This document shows, piece after piece, positions 50,383 through 61,690 of a DNA stretch of 64,000 nt (position 1 is the stretch's first letter; every line of letters starts with the position of its first letter). The position numbers and the translations under genes are program-made. The notes under the pieces are model-generated. The model ran no database searches and was not told the origin of the DNA. It saw only the letters and a program-made list of their open reading frames with translations. The stretch lies in NCBI RefSeq assembly GCF_031453615.1, contig NZ_JAVIZT010000001.1, positions 186,001 to 250,000 on the forward strand. Reading direction: 5' to 3'. This stretch comes from Microbacterium sp. SORGH_AS_0428. Its GTDB lineage: Bacteria > Actinomycetota > Actinomycetes > Actinomycetales > Microbacteriaceae.

Positions 50383-52482
50383 TTACTCGGCTGCCGCGGC
50401 GATGGACTCGCGGGCGGCGGTGACGACGGCTTCGGTGGTGATCCCGAACTTCTGGAACAGCGTCTTGTAGTCGGCGGAGGCACCGAAGTGCTCGATGCCC
50501 ACCGAGCGACCGGCGTCACCGACGATGCCCTGCCAGGTGAGTGCGGAGCCGGCCTCGACCGACACGCGGGCCTTGACCGACGACGGCAGGACGGATTCGC
50601 GGTACTCGGCGTCCTGCTCGGCGAACCACTCGAGAGACGGGACCGACACGACGCGCGCCGAGACGCCCTCCTGGGCGAGAGCCGCGCGCGCCTCGACGGC
50701 CAGCTGCACTTCCGAACCGGTGGCGATCAGCAGCACGTCGGGGGTCCCGCCGGGAGCCTCTGCCAGAACGTAGGCGCCCTTGACGGCGTTGTCCGCCGAG
50801 GCGAAGACATCGCCGGATGCGGCGCCGTCACCGCGCTCGAACACCGGGATGTTCTGGCGGGTGAGCGCGATACCCGAGGGACCGGCCGTGCGGCGCAGCA
50901 TCTCGAGCCAGACCACGGCGGTCTCATTGGCGTCGGCGGGCCGGACCATCGAGAAGTTCGGGATCGCGCGCAGCGTCGCGAGCTGCTCGATCGGCTGGTG
51001 GGTGGGGCCGTCCTCGCCGAGGGCGACCGAGTCATGCGTCCAGACGAAGACCGTGGGGATGTTCATCAGCGCTGCCAGCCGCACCGGCGGGCGCATGTAG
51101 TCGCTGAAGATCAGGAACGTGCCGCCGAACGGACGCGTCGGTCCGTGCAGGACGATGCCATTGAGGATCGCGCCCATCGCGTGCTCGCGAATGCCGAAGT
51201 GCAGGACCCGCCCGTAGGGCGAACCGGTCCACTCGTGCGTCGACCACTCCTGCGGGATGAACGAACGCGCATCCTTGATGGTGGTCAGGTTCGATTCGGC
51301 CAGGTCGGCCGAACCGCCCCAGAGCTCGGGCAGCTGTGCGGCGAGGGCGTTGATGACCTGGCCGCTGGCGGCGCGGGTGGAGACGTCCTTGCCCGCCTCG
51401 AAGACCGGGAGGGCGTCGGCGATGTCGGCGGGGAGCTCCCGCGCCTCGAGGCGGTCGAGAAGCGCCTTGCGCTCGGGGTTCGCAGCGGCCCAGGCGTCGA
51501 ACGACCGCTGCCACTCGGCCTTGGCCTGTTCTGCGCGCTTCACGAGCTCGCGCGTGTGTGCGATGACATCGTCGGCCACGACGAAGCTCTTCTCGGGGTC
51601 GAATCCGAGCACCTTCTTGGTGGCAGCCAGCTCGTCGGCGCCGAGTGCTGCGCCGTGGATCTTCCCGCTGTTCTGCTTACCGGGCGAGGGCCAGCCGATG
51701 ATCGTCTTGAGGATGATGAGCGACGGCTTGTCGGTCTCGCCCTTCGCGCGCTCGATGGCCGCGTAGAGCTCGGCGACGTCCTCGACGTACTGGCCCGTCT
51801 TCTTCCAGTCCACGGTCTGGACCTGCCAGCCGTAAGCCTCGTAGCGCGCGGCGACGTCCTCGGTGAAAGCGACGTTCGTGTCGTCTTCGATGGAGATCTG
51901 GTTGGAGTCGTAGATCACGACGAGGTTGCCGAGCTGCTGGTGTCCGGCGAGCGAGGACGCCTCGCTCGTCACACCTTCCTGCAGGTCGCCGTCGCCGGCG
52001 ATGACGTAGACGAAGTGGTCGAAGGGCGAGGTGCCCGCGGGAGCCTCGGGGTCGAACAGGCCTCGCTCGTAGCGGGCGGCGTAGGCGAAGCCGACGGAGG
52101 ACGCGAGTCCCTGGCCCAGAGGACCGGTGGTGATCTCGACGCCCTTGGTGTGGCCGTACTCCGGGTGACCCGGAGTCAGCGAGCCCCAGGTGCGCAGCGA
52201 CTCGAGGTCGTTGAGCTCGAGGCCGAATCCACCGAGGTACAGCTGCACATACTGCGTGAGGGAGGAGTGCCCCACAGAGAGGATGAAGCGGTCGCGGCCG
52301 ATCCAGTGCGGGTCGGCGGGATCGTGGCGCAGCACCCGCTGGTAGAGCAGGTAGGCGGCGGGGGCGAGGCTCATGGCGGTGCCGGGATGACCGTTGCCCA
52401 CCTTCTCCACTGCATCCGCTGCGAGGATGCGGGCCGTGTCCACGGCGCGTGCATCAATCTCATCCCAACGCAAATCGGCCAC
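50383..52482 (-). CDS. tkt: Transketolase
   Basis: A 699-aa thiamine diphosphate enzyme of the non-oxidative pentose-phosphate pathway. Residues: [14 protein letters not shown] (His for substrate), [14 protein letters not shown], the ThDP motif [13 protein letters not shown] through DSNQISIED (about 155-185), and RFGGTF-like PTRPFGGTF and [16 protein letters not shown] in the pyrimidine-binding domain. The GTG at 52482 with AAAGGCGG upstream is preferred over an earlier in-frame GTG at 52497. First gene of the operon; divergent from ctaB. Confidence 0.97.
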   Translation of the reverse strand: MADLRWDEIDARAVDTARILAADAVEKVGNGHPGTAMSLAPAAYLLYQRVLRHDPADPHWIGRDRFILSVGHSSLTQYVQLYLGGFGLELNDLESLRTWGSLTPGHPEYGHTKGVEITTGPLGQGLASSVGFAYAARYERGLFDPEAPAGTSPFDHFVYVIAGDGDLQEGVTSEASSLAGHQQLGNLVVIYDSNQISIEDDTNVAFTEDVAARYEAYGWQVQTVDWKKTGQYVEDVAELYAAIERAKGETDKPSLIILKTIIGWPSPGKQNSGKIHGAALGADELAATKKVLGFDPEKSFVVADDVIAHTRELVKRAEQAKAEWQRSFDAWAAANPERKALLDRLEARELPADIADALPVFEAGKDVSTRAASGQVINALAAQLPELWGGSADLAESNLTTIKDARSFIPQEWSTHEWTGSPYGRVLHFGIREHAMGAILNGIVLHGPTRPFGGTFLIFSDYMRPPVRLAALMNIPTVFVWTHDSVALGEDGPTHQPIEQLATLRAIPNFSMVRPADANETAVVWLEMLRRTAGPSGIALTRQNIPVFERGDGAASGDVFASADNAVKGAYVLAEAPGGTPDVLLIATGSEVQLAVEARAALAQEGVSARVVSVPSLEWFAEQDAEYRESVLPSSVKARVSVEAGSALTWQGIVGDAGRSVGIEHFGASADYKTLFQKFGITTEAVVTAARESIAAAAE

Positions 52483-52578
52483 GGGACCGCCTTTCACAAA
52501 GAGGAGTGCGCCACAGAGGGCCGATGAGTCCGGCCCGGGAGGGCCACGACCACGGCAGGCGCGCGTGTGGTTTCAGCA

Positions 52579-52584
52579 TAGACT
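52579..52584 (+). promoter_or_regulatory. -10 hexamer of ctaB
   Basis: TAGACT about 35 nt before the ctaB ATG, in the region shared with the divergent tkt operon. Confidence 0.4.
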
Positions 52585-52619
52585 GGTCTGGAGCTTGACG
52601 AGGGGCGACAACGCAGCAG

Positions 52620-53549
52620 ATGGACATCATGACGACGAGCCAGGGCGAGCCCGCATCCGCCGTCCGTCCTTCGATGGGTCGGACGGTTCGTGCGTACATC
52701 ACCCTGACGAAGCCGCGCGTGCTCGAGCTCCTGCTCGTCACCACCGTTCCGGTGATGATCCTCGCGCAGAACGGGCTGCCGAATCTCTGGCTGGTGCTGG
52801 CGACGGTCATCGGCGGCTCCCTGAGCGCCGGTTCCGCGGCGGCGTTCAACATGTACCTCGATCGGGACATCGACGCGCACATGCAGCGCACGGTCAACCG
52901 GCCCCTCGTGACCGGCGAGGTCTCGCCGCGCGGTGCGCTGGTCTTCGCCTGGACGCTGGCGGTCGTGTCGACCGTCTGGCTGCTTCTGACGACGAACTGG
53001 CTCGCCGCGGCCCTGTCGGCAGGTGCGATCTTCTTCTACGTGGTCATCTACACGATCCTGCTCAAGCGTCGCACCGAGCAGAACATCGTGTGGGGCGGCA
53101 TCGCGGGCTGCTTCCCGGTCGTCATCGGATGGTCGGCGGTGACGGGTTCCCTGTCGTGGACCCCGCTGATCCTCTTCGTCCTGATCTTCCTGTGGACGCC
53201 GCCGCACTACTGGCCCCTGTCCATGAAGTACAAGGACCAGTACGAGAACGTCGAGGTGCCGATGCTCGGTGCCACTCGATCCGGCTCCCAGGTGGGGCTG
53301 CAGGTGATCCTCTACGCGTGGGCGACCGTGGCCTGTTCGCTGCTGCTGATCCCGGTCGCCTCCATGGGCATGGTCTACTCGGTGTCGGCGATCGTGTTCG
53401 GCGGCTGGTTCCTCTACGAGTCGCACCGTCTCTATGCGCGCGCGGTGCGCGGCACCGAGCCGCGCCCGATGCGGGTCTTCCACGCGTCGATCACCTATCT
53501 GACGCTGCTCTTCGTCGCCATCGCGATCGATCCGCTGCTGCCGTTCTGA
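52620..53549 (+). CDS. ctaB: Protohaem IX farnesyltransferase (haem O synthase)
   Basis: A 309-aa UbiA-type prenyltransferase with about nine membrane helices that adds a farnesyl group to haem B, giving haem O for cytochrome oxidase. The Asp-rich motif is [20 protein letters not shown] (about residues 76-95), with [13 protein letters not shown] before it and [17 protein letters not shown] (about 196-212) after. An ATG three codons later (52629) is an alternative start. It lies apart from ctaA, separated by one small convergent gene. Confidence 0.95.
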   Translation: MDIMTTSQGEPASAVRPSMGRTVRAYITLTKPRVLELLLVTTVPVMILAQNGLPNLWLVLATVIGGSLSAGSAAAFNMYLDRDIDAHMQRTVNRPLVTGEVSPRGALVFAWTLAVVSTVWLLLTTNWLAAALSAGAIFFYVVIYTILLKRRTEQNIVWGGIAGCFPVVIGWSAVTGSLSWTPLILFVLIFLWTPPHYWPLSMKYKDQYENVEVPMLGATRSGSQVGLQVILYAWATVACSLLLIPVASMGMVYSVSAIVFGGWFLYESHRLYARAVRGTEPRPMRVFHASITYLTLLFVAIAIDPLLPF

Positions 53550-53563
53550 TCGCCTCGCGCCAC

Positions 53564-53611
53564 GCGAAGACCCCTCGGCCCATAAGACGGGGCCGAGGGG
53601 TCTTCGCTTTT
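53564..53611. terminator. Strong terminator after ctaB
   Basis: 17-bp perfect stem (53564-53580 with 53591-53607), 10-nt loop, then TTTT; the only hairpin here with a clear U-tract. It lies between convergent genes. Confidence 0.85.
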
Positions 53612-53627
53612 CGTGCGCGTCGCCGGA

Positions 53628-54059
53628 TCAGCGGGTGATCGGCTGGTCGGCGGATGCCGCGACGTCGTTCTGCGATGCGGCAGCCGTGTCGGCGGCAGCC
53701 GTGTCGGCGGGAGCCGCGGGGGTCTCGGACGCGGCGTCGGTCTCGACGGGCTCTGCCTCGTCCTGCCACGTGATGGTCTCGACGACGTCGACCTTCGGGG
53801 CGACGAGGCTGCGTGCTGCGCCGAGCGCAAGGGCCGCGACGAGGCCGACGAGGCCCGCGCCGGCGATGACGGCGCCGAACAGGGCCCACGCCTGACCGGC
53901 GTACACCTCGACGCCGGTCGCACTGCCGTCGGTGAGGGTGGAGGTCATGACCGAGATCTTGTCGATCGTGAGCCAGGCACCGAAGCCGACGGCGGCGGCG
54001 GAGCCTGCGATGAGCCCCCAGAACGGGATGCTGCGGGACAGGCGGGGACGGGTCGTCAT
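53628..54059 (-). CDS. Small membrane protein, unknown function
   Basis: A 143-aa protein I do not recognise. Two transmembrane helices are clear (about residues 11-30 and 51-74, the second LFGAVIAGAGLVGLVAALAL), with a short outer loop. The C-terminal 55 residues are Ala-rich and acidic and probably disordered in the cytoplasm. The ATG at 54059 follows GAGGAG by 9 nt. Its position between ctaB and ctaA hints at a link to cytochrome oxidase biogenesis, but nothing in the sequence proves it. Confidence 0.65.
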   Translation of the reverse strand: MTTRPRLSRSIPFWGLIAGSAAAVGFGAWLTIDKISVMTSTLTDGSATGVEVYAGQAWALFGAVIAGAGLVGLVAALALGAARSLVAPKVDVVETITWQDEAEPVETDAASETPAAPADTAAADTAAASQNDVAASADQPITR

Positions 54060-54143
54060 GTGGATCACTCCTCGAACGCGCGGCAACGGTTGCCGCGACC
54101 TGGCCACCCTCTCGGGTCAATCCAGGTGCGCCCGATGACGCGT

Positions 54144-55259
54144 CTATGCGTCTGCTGAGGAATCCACCTGCCCGATCGTCCTCTTCAGGTGGAGGACGAC
54201 GACGGTGTAGGCGGCCGCGGAGAGCGAGGCGAGGACCATGTGGATCCCGACGAGCAGCTCGGGCAGCCCCTCTCTCGCCTGCCACACTCCGACGGTCACC
54301 TGCACGGCGATGGCGACCACGAGCACGATCAGCCAGCGACGCGGGGGGAGGCGCAGGACCCAGGCGCTGATCGTGAGCACGAGCACGAGGGCTGCCAGCA
54401 CGTATCCGGGCCAGGCGTGGATGTGGGCGAGGATCGTCGCGTCGAATCCCTCGCGGATCACGTTGGCATCGCCCGAGTGCGGTCCCGAGCCCGTGGTGAG
54501 CACGCCGAAGAGGATCGTCACGGCCAGGACGAGTCCCGTCGCGTGCGCGCCGATCTGGAACCACAGGGGGACGACGCGCTCGCGCGGACCCTCGGTCGCA
54601 TCGAGTCGCACCAGGTACGCCGCAGCGACGCACACCAGCAGCAGCGAGCACGTGTAGTGGAACCCCACGAGGAAGGGGTTCAGATCCGTCAGGACCGCGA
54701 ACCCGCCGACGACGGCCTGCGCCATGACTCCCGCCAGGACGATCCACGCGAGTGCCGAGAGGTCTCGACGTCGAGGGAGCCGGCGGCCGGCATCGATCGC
54801 CGCGGCGATGACGGCCGCCAGGAGCGCGCCCGAGGCGAAACCGAAAGCCGGCAGACTCAGGGCGGCGGCCACTGCGTACACGGGGATCGCGAGGAGGATG
54901 CCGCCGCCGGCGAACACGAGTGCGCGCATCACGGCGGGCCGGCCCGCGATCGCGTGCAGCGTCAGCAGGACGACGGCCACCGCGACGATCCCCACGACGC
55001 CGGTCATGGTCCGGTTGCCGAACTCGATGACGCCATGGATGCCCTGCTCGGGCAACGGAACGAGCGACTCAGGAGTACACAGCGGCCACTCCGAGCATCC
55101 CAGACCCGACCCCGTCAGTCGTACCGCGCCACCGGTCCCGATGATGATGACCTCGGTCAGGAACGAGAGCCACGCGAGAACGCGCAGCGGTCGTCCCACC
55201 ACGAGCCCGGAGCCCCCCCGGACACGGTCGGATGCGGTCAGAGCGGTGCGAGCGGGCAT
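54144..55259 (-). CDS. ctaA: Haem A synthase, COX15/CtaA family
   Basis: A 371-aa membrane protein with about eight helices that oxidises the C8 methyl of haem O to a formyl group. Typical segments: [19 protein letters not shown] (about 43-61; the two Cys sit in the first outer loop), [13 protein letters not shown] (catalytic Glu/Asn-Arg region), [11 protein letters not shown], and [13 protein letters not shown] and [10 protein letters not shown], whose His residues ligate haem. No ribosome-binding site is obvious. It is divergent from sufB across 229 bases. Confidence 0.93.
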   Translation of the reverse strand: MPARTALTASDRVRGGSGLVVGRPLRVLAWLSFLTEVIIIGTGGAVRLTGSGLGCSEWPLCTPESLVPLPEQGIHGVIEFGNRTMTGVVGIVAVAVVLLTLHAIAGRPAVMRALVFAGGGILLAIPVYAVAAALSLPAFGFASGALLAAVIAAAIDAGRRLPRRRDLSALAWIVLAGVMAQAVVGGFAVLTDLNPFLVGFHYTCSLLLVCVAAAYLVRLDATEGPRERVVPLWFQIGAHATGLVLAVTILFGVLTTGSGPHSGDANVIREGFDATILAHIHAWPGYVLAALVLVLTISAWVLRLPPRRWLIVLVVAIAVQVTVGVWQAREGLPELLVGIHMVLASLSAAAYTVVVLHLKRTIGQVDSSADA

Positions 55260-55315
55260 GTGTCCTCCGGCCCGTTCCGGACCCGGGACGCGGCCCGGAA
55301 GTCAGGGGGAACCTG

Positions 55316-55321
55316 TAGAAT
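55316..55321 (+). promoter_or_regulatory. -10 hexamer of the suf operon
   Basis: TAGAAT about 168 nt before sufB. The long leader (55322-55488) contains a 12-codon open frame at 55335-55373 of unknown use. No SufR gene or site is recognised. Confidence 0.45.
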
Positions 55322-55488
55322 CGTGGATGTTGCGATGCCGCGCTTCGCGCAGGGTGCATCGACAACAGTTTAGGCGCCGCGAGAGCGCCCATGATGAGGG
55401 CCCGAGAGCGGCGTTCGTCCCCGCAGACTCGACGGGGCGGCGGATGCCGGGGCGGATGACACCGTTGCGGTCCAATAAGGAGAGTGTG

Positions 55489-56903
<1,415 letters not shown>

Positions 56904-56907
<4 letters not shown>

Positions 56908-58082
56908 GCCCCCAGGCCGAAGCCCCCGTGGTCGAGACCGCGAAGGGGCACATCGACCCTGCCGCAGCGTTCGTGCCGGTGCAGACCCGCTCGGAGCGCC
57001 CGCGCGCGAACGAGGTGTCCTTCTTCGAGGCTCCGACCGGCCGCGAGGTCAACTGGAAGCACACACCGATCGACCGCATCCGGGCTCTGCTCGAGGATGT
57101 CGCGGGTGACGCCGGCGCGGTGGCGGTGTCCGTGACCGGGCCGCTTGCTGCGGCGGGTCTGTCGGCCGGCCGGGCGCCGCGCGGCGAGGTCTTCACCGCG
57201 GAGGACCTGAGCGCGGCGATCGCCTGGGAGCGTTCCGCAGAGGCGCTGTATCTCAGCATCCCGGCAGGCGCGGAGCTGAGTGAGCCCGTCGTCGTGGACC
57301 TCCGCGGCGCCGGAGGCCGCGCACACACGCATCTGGTCATCGAGGCGCAGCCGAACGCGCGGGCAACGGTGCTCCTGCGCCATGCGGGCGTCGCCCAGCT
57401 CGCCGAGAACGTGGAGATCATCGTCCGCGACGGTGCGGCCCTCACACTCGTCACGCTTCAGGAATGGGACGACGAGGCGGTGCACGTGGCCGCGCATCAG
57501 GCGCGCGTCGATCGTGACGCGAGCCTGCGTCATGTCGTGGTCTCGTTCGGTGGCGGCGTGGTGCGCGTGAACCCGAACGTGGAGCTCGCCGGCACCGGCG
57601 CGCGCGGCGAGCTGTACGGCCTCTCCTTCGCGGACGCCGGCCAGCACCTCGAGAGCCAGGTGTACCTGCACCACAAGGGTGCGCAGACCGTCGGCGACGT
57701 GCTCTACAAGGGCGCGCTGCAGGGCGACACAGCCCACTCCGTCTGGATCGGCGATGTGCTGATCGGACCGGATGCGGTTGGCACCGACTCCTACGAGGCC
57801 AACCGCAACCTGGTGCTCACCGACGGTGCCCGCGCGGACTCCATCCCGAACCTCGAGATCGAGACGGGCGACATCCGCGGAGCGGGGCACGCGAGCGCCA
57901 CCGGTCGTTTCGACGACGAACAGCTGTTCTACCTGCAGGCTCGCGGCATCGACCCGGAGCAGGCACGACGCCTGGTCGTGCTCGGCTTCCTCATGGAGAT
58001 CGTGCAGAAGATCGGCATCGCAGAGCTCGAGGACCGTCTCGTCGGTGCGATCGAGGCCGAACTCGCGGGGGAGAAGCGGTGA
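56904..58082 (+). CDS. sufD: Fe-S cluster assembly protein SufD
   Basis: A 392-aa SufB paralogue that completes the SufBC2D complex and helps iron entry. The beta-helix part has [46 protein letters not shown] (conserved His) and [12 protein letters not shown]; the C terminus repeats [22 protein letters not shown]. Coupled by 4-nt overlaps to sufB before and to the Rieske gene after. Confidence 0.95.
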
Positions 58083-58408
58083 GCGCGACGCGCGTGTGCG
58101 CTCTGAGCGAGCTGCAGCAGGACGAAGCCCGCCGCGTCGAGATCGATGGCGTGCCCATGGCCGTGGTCCTCGACGGCAACGGCGAGGTTCACGCCATCGG
58201 CGACACGTGTACGCACGGTGACATCTCGCTCTCGGACGGATTCGTCGAGGGGGACACCCTGGAGTGCTGGGCGCACGGATCCGCGTTCTCGCTGCGTACC
58301 GGTAAGCCCCTGAACCTGCCGGCCTACGAGCCGGTGCCCGTATACGAAGTCACGATCGAGGGAGACGATGTCCTGATCGATCCCGCCGTGACCAAGAACG
58401 TCGACTGA
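58079..58408 (+). CDS. Rieske 2Fe-2S ferredoxin-like protein
   Basis: A 109-aa soluble Rieske protein related to ferredoxin subunits of ring-hydroxylating oxygenases. Cluster ligands are CTHG (about residues 44-47) and CWAHG (about 63-67), two Cys and two His as required. No oxygenase is nearby; its place inside the suf operon, coupled to sufD by GTGA, suggests electron supply for cluster assembly (inference). The position is conserved in actinobacterial suf operons. Confidence 0.93.
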   Translation: MSATRVCALSELQQDEARRVEIDGVPMAVVLDGNGEVHAIGDTCTHGDISLSDGFVEGDTLECWAHGSAFSLRTGKPLNLPAYEPVPVYEVTIEGDDVLIDPAVTKNVD

Positions 58409-58421
58409 CGAAGGAACTGAC

Positions 58422-59192
58422 ATGTCTGTGCTCGAGATCCGCGACCTCCACGTGACGGTCGAGACCGATGAGGGGACCACCCCCATCCTGAACGGCGTCA
58501 CGCTGACGATCCGCACCGGTGAGACCCACGCCATCATGGGCCCCAACGGGTCGGGCAAGTCGACGCTCGCCTACACGATCGCGGGACACCCGAAGTACAC
58601 CGTGACCGGCGGCTCGATCACCCTCGACGGCGAGGACGTCCTCGAGATGACCGTCGACGAGCGTGCACGCGCGGGGCTGTTCCTCGCGATGCAGTACCCC
58701 GTCGAGGTCCCGGGGATCACCGTGACCAACTTCCTGCGCACGGCCAAGACGGCGATCGACGGCGAGGCTCCGGCCATCCGCACGTGGACCAAGGACGTCA
58801 AGGCGGCCATGAGCAATCTGCGGATGGACGCGAAGTTCGCCCAGCGCAACGTCAACGAGGGGTTCTCGGGCGGCGAGAAGAAGCGTCACGAGATCCTGCA
58901 GCTCGAGCTGCTCAAGCCGAAGGTCGCCATCCTGGATGAGACCGACTCGGGCCTCGACGTCGACGCGCTGAAGATCGTGTCCGAGGGCGTGAACCGCGCC
59001 AAGGCCGAGACCGACCTCGGTGTCCTGCTCATCACGCACTACACGCGCATCCTCAACTACATCCGCCCCGACTTCGTGCACGTGCTCGTCAACGGCCGGG
59101 TCGCCGAAGAGGGCGGTCCCGAGCTCGCTGAGCGTCTCGAGAACGAGGGATACGACCGGTTCCTCGAGCCGGGTGTGCAGGCCGGCGCGTAG
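58422..59192 (+). CDS. sufC: Fe-S cluster assembly ATPase SufC
   Basis: A 256-aa ABC-type ATPase without membrane partner that drives conformational change in SufB/SufD. Walker A is IMGPNGSGKSTLAY (about 38-51), the signature FSGGEKKRHE (about 148-157), and Walker B VAILDETDSGLDVD with the SufC-typical TDSGLD. GAAGGA precedes the ATG, 13 nt after the Rieske gene. Its TAG stop doubles as the -10 of the next gene. Confidence 0.97.
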   Translation: MSVLEIRDLHVTVETDEGTTPILNGVTLTIRTGETHAIMGPNGSGKSTLAYTIAGHPKYTVTGGSITLDGEDVLEMTVDERARAGLFLAMQYPVEVPGITVTNFLRTAKTAIDGEAPAIRTWTKDVKAAMSNLRMDAKFAQRNVNEGFSGGEKKRHEILQLELLKPKVAILDETDSGLDVDALKIVSEGVNRAKAETDLGVLLITHYTRILNYIRPDFVHVLVNGRVAEEGGPELAERLENEGYDRFLEPGVQAGA

Positions 59193-59195
59193 GAT
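59190..59195 (+). promoter_or_regulatory. -10 hexamer of the DUF59 assembly factor gene
   Basis: TAGGAT, 6 nt before ATG 59202; shares its TAG with the sufC stop. Confidence 0.5.
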
Positions 59196-59201
59196 TCGAC
59201 T

Positions 59202-59531
59202 ATGACCGCGACGATCACCCCGGAGAAGTACGACGAGGTCACCGAGGCTCTCAAGGACGTCATGGACCCCGAACTGGGTGTCAACGTCGTCGACCTGGGT
59301 CTCATCTACGACCTCGCGTGGGACGACGAGAACGACGCTCTCGTGATCCACATGACGCTGACCTCCGCGGGGTGTCCGCTGACGGACGTGCTCGAGGAGC
59401 AGACGGCACAGGCGTTGGATTCCGTCGTCGAGCGATTCCGCATCAACTGGGTCTGGATGCCGCCGTGGGGCCCGGAGCGGATCACGGACGACGGTCGCGA
59501 CATGATGCGGGCCCTCGGCTTCGCCATCTGA
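59202..59531 (+). CDS. Metal-sulfur cluster assembly factor (SufT/PaaD-like, DUF59)
   Basis: A 109-aa MIP18/DUF59 protein, a family needed for maturation of Fe-S proteins under high demand. The family core is DPELGVNVVDLGLIYDL (about residues 24-40) and the conserved Cys is in LTSAGCPLTDVL (about 63). WVWMPPWGPERIT near the C terminus is usual. It follows sufC by 9 nt but seems to have its own leaderless promoter, so it may also be expressed without the suf genes. Confidence 0.93.
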   Translation: MTATITPEKYDEVTEALKDVMDPELGVNVVDLGLIYDLAWDDENDALVIHMTLTSAGCPLTDVLEEQTAQALDSVVERFRINWVWMPPWGPERITDDGRDMMRALGFAI

Positions 59532-59541
59532 CTGCGCTCGA

Positions 59542-59547
59542 TAGGCT
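59542..59547 (+). promoter_or_regulatory. -10 hexamer of the C-S lyase gene
   Basis: TAGGCT, 6 nt before GTG 59554. Confidence 0.45.
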
Positions 59548-59553
59548 CGTTCG

Positions 59554-60708
59554 GTGCCGATCGAACCCCTTCGTGCCCTGTCCCTCGCCGAGTTGCGTCA
59601 GCGCCGGAGTGCGAAGTGGCGGTCCTACCCGGACGATGTGATTCCGCTGTTCGTCGCTGAGACGGACTACCCGTTGGCGCCCGCGATCAGCGCCGCGCTC
59701 CACGAGGCCGTCTCGCGCGGGGACACCGGCTACACGCCGGCTGATCCGGGCGTCGCTGCCGCGTACAGCGCTTTCGCCGCGCGGCGTCTGGGATGGTGTC
59801 CGGATCCAGACCGGATGCGGATCACGGGAGACGTCATCATGGGCGTCGTCGAGATCCTGCGCCGGGTCATCGTGCCCGGCGATCGTGTCGTGATCACGCC
59901 TCCCGTGTACCCACCGTTCTTCGAAGCGGTGCCGGAAGCGGGCGGTGTGGCCCAGTCGGTGCCGCTGCGCGACACCGGAGACGGCTGGGAGCTGGATCTG
60001 GAGGGGATAGAAGACGCGTTCCGGGAGGGCGCGCGAGCCGTTCTGCTGTGCAATCCGCACAACCCCACCGGAACGATCCATTCTGCGGGCGCGCTGCGTA
60101 CGCTGGCGGAGCTCGCCGTGCGCTACCGAGCCGTCGTGGTCAGCGACGAGATCCATGCGCCCCTGCCACGGGCCGGCAACATCGTCACCCCGTTCCTCTC
60201 CGTCTCGGATGCCGCCGCGCGATGCGGGTACGCCGTCGTCTCCGCGAGCAAGGCGTTCAATCTGGCGGGTCTGAAGTGCGCGATCATGGTGGCCGCGGAC
60301 GACCGGACGCACGCGATCCTGCGCTCGCTTCCGGACGAGGTGTCGTGGCGTACGGGGCTCTTCGGTGCCCTCGCGACAGTGGCCGCGCTCTCACCCGAAT
60401 CCGATCCCTGGCTGGATGCGCAAGCGGTCGCCATCGATGCGAACGCAGATCTCCTGCGCACGTTGCTCTTGACGCATCTGCCCTATGCGGGCTTCCGGCC
60501 ACCGGAGGCCGGGTACCTCGGGTGGGTGGATCTCTCCGCCTGCGGCTGGGGAGACGCGCCGGCCCGGCGGATCCTTCGCGAGGCGCGCGTGGCCGTCCAT
60601 TCCGGTCCCGCGTTCGGCGCCGGTGGAGCGGGGCATATCCGTCTGACGCTCGGCTGCGCGCCGGAGGTGCTCACCGAGGCGATCGAACGGATCGCTGTTC
60701 TCGTCTGA
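59554..60708 (+). CDS. PLP-dependent C-S lyase, MalY/PatB family
   Basis: A 384-aa fold-type I PLP enzyme. MalY/PatB proteins split cystathionine, cysteine or related thioethers to pyruvate, ammonia and a thiol. The N terminus has the family's RRSAKWRSYPDDVIPLFVAE; the cofactor lysine is in VSASKAFNLAGLKCA (about residue 233), with LCNPHNPTGTIH (about 169) and VVSDEIHAPL (about 195) around the ring. It sits after the SUF cluster, where a cysteine desulfurase might be expected, but it is not SufS-like. Substrate unknown. Confidence 0.88.
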   Translation: MPIEPLRALSLAELRQRRSAKWRSYPDDVIPLFVAETDYPLAPAISAALHEAVSRGDTGYTPADPGVAAAYSAFAARRLGWCPDPDRMRITGDVIMGVVEILRRVIVPGDRVVITPPVYPPFFEAVPEAGGVAQSVPLRDTGDGWELDLEGIEDAFREGARAVLLCNPHNPTGTIHSAGALRTLAELAVRYRAVVVSDEIHAPLPRAGNIVTPFLSVSDAAARCGYAVVSASKAFNLAGLKCAIMVAADDRTHAILRSLPDEVSWRTGLFGALATVAALSPESDPWLDAQAVAIDANADLLRTLLLTHLPYAGFRPPEAGYLGWVDLSACGWGDAPARRILREARVAVHSGPAFGAGGAGHIRLTLGCAPEVLTEAIERIAVLV

Positions 60709-60726
60709 GCCCGCTTGGGCATTCGC

Positions 60727-60745
60727 GTAGGTAAGGATACCCTTA
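60727..60745 (+). promoter_or_regulatory. IdeR/DtxR-like iron box
   Basis: GTAGGTAAGGATACCCTTA agrees with the 19-bp consensus TTAGGTTAGGCTAACCTAA at about 14 positions. It covers the TACCCT -10 (60738-60743), so an iron-loaded repressor would block the gene starting at 60750. Confidence 0.7.
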
Positions 60746-60749
60746 TCGA

Positions 60750-61679
60750 GTGACAGCCCTCGCGACTCGCCCGTCTTACCGCCCGTACATCGCGCACGTC
60801 TCGCGGACCGCGCGGCTGTCCCCGCACTTCGTCCGTGTGACGTTCTCGTGCCCGGAATTCGAGCATTTCGGCACCGCGGGTCGGGACCAGCGGCTGAAGG
60901 TGCTGTTCCCCGGTCCGGACGGTCGCGTGTGCGATGTGGGGCAGAGAGACGAGGAGGCGATCGCGCGGGGAGATTGGTACACCCGCTGGCGGGAGCTGTC
61001 ACCGACGCAGCGCACCCCGTTCCGCACGTACACGGTGCGCCGTGTCGACCCCGCGAGCCGCGAGGTCGACATCGACTTCGTGCTGCACCATGATCCCGGC
61101 CCCGCGGGTGCGTGGGCGCAGGCGGCCGCGGCGGGGGACGAGATCGTCATCGTCGGTCCGGACCAGCGCAGCCCTGACTCCCATCTGGGCATCGATTGGC
61201 ACCCGGGCAGCGCACGCAGGCTCCTGCTCGCCGGCGACGAGACCGCGGCACCGGCCATCGCAGGCATCCTCGAGTCGCTGACGGGCGACACCGACGTCGA
61301 CGCGTTCATCGAGATTCCCTCACGACACGACGCCCTCCCGATCGCGACGCACGCGCGTGTGACGTGGCTCGCCCGCGACGAGCGCGCTCACGGCGAGGCG
61401 CTCAGCGCGGCCGTCACCTCCTGGACCGAGACCGCCGGCGAGGTGCTGGCGCGTGCCGCAGCGCCCCGCCCGCAGGAACTCGAGGACGTCGACATCGACC
61501 GCGAGATCCTCTGGGACAGCCCTGGGGATTCCGAGGGTGAGTTCTATGCCTGGATCGCGGGCGAGTCGCAGACGGTGAAGACGCTGCGCCGGTTGCTGGT
61601 GCAGGGCAAGGGAGTGGACCGCAAGCGCGTGGCCTTCATGGGCTACTGGCGACGCGGCGTCTCGGAACGCGTCGAGTAG
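60750..61679 (+). CDS. Siderophore-interacting protein (flavin ferric-siderophore reductase)
   Basis: A 309-aa cytosolic reductase (ViuB/SIP family) that releases iron from imported ferric siderophores using a flavin and NAD(P)H. The N-terminal FAD domain has [12 protein letters not shown] (about 88-99) and [15 protein letters not shown]; the NAD(P)H domain ends [19 protein letters not shown] (about 268-286) and [12 protein letters not shown], both SIP-specific. GTG start 6 nt after a TACCCT -10 within the iron box. Convergent with the siderophore transporter ATPase gene. Confidence 0.92.
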   Translation: MTALATRPSYRPYIAHVSRTARLSPHFVRVTFSCPEFEHFGTAGRDQRLKVLFPGPDGRVCDVGQRDEEAIARGDWYTRWRELSPTQRTPFRTYTVRRVDPASREVDIDFVLHHDPGPAGAWAQAAAAGDEIVIVGPDQRSPDSHLGIDWHPGSARRLLLAGDETAAPAIAGILESLTGDTDVDAFIEIPSRHDALPIATHARVTWLARDERAHGEALSAAVTSWTETAGEVLARAAAPRPQELEDVDIDREILWDSPGDSEGEFYAWIAGESQTVKTLRRLLVQGKGVDRKRVAFMGYWRRGVSERVE

Positions 61680-61690
61680 ACGCCGGGGCC

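Noticed and set aside
59554..60708. Calling the PLP enzyme a cysteine desulfurase (SufS) because it follows the suf genes
   Set aside because: Its N terminus and lysine context are of the MalY/PatB type, and the SufS active-site Cys loop is not present.
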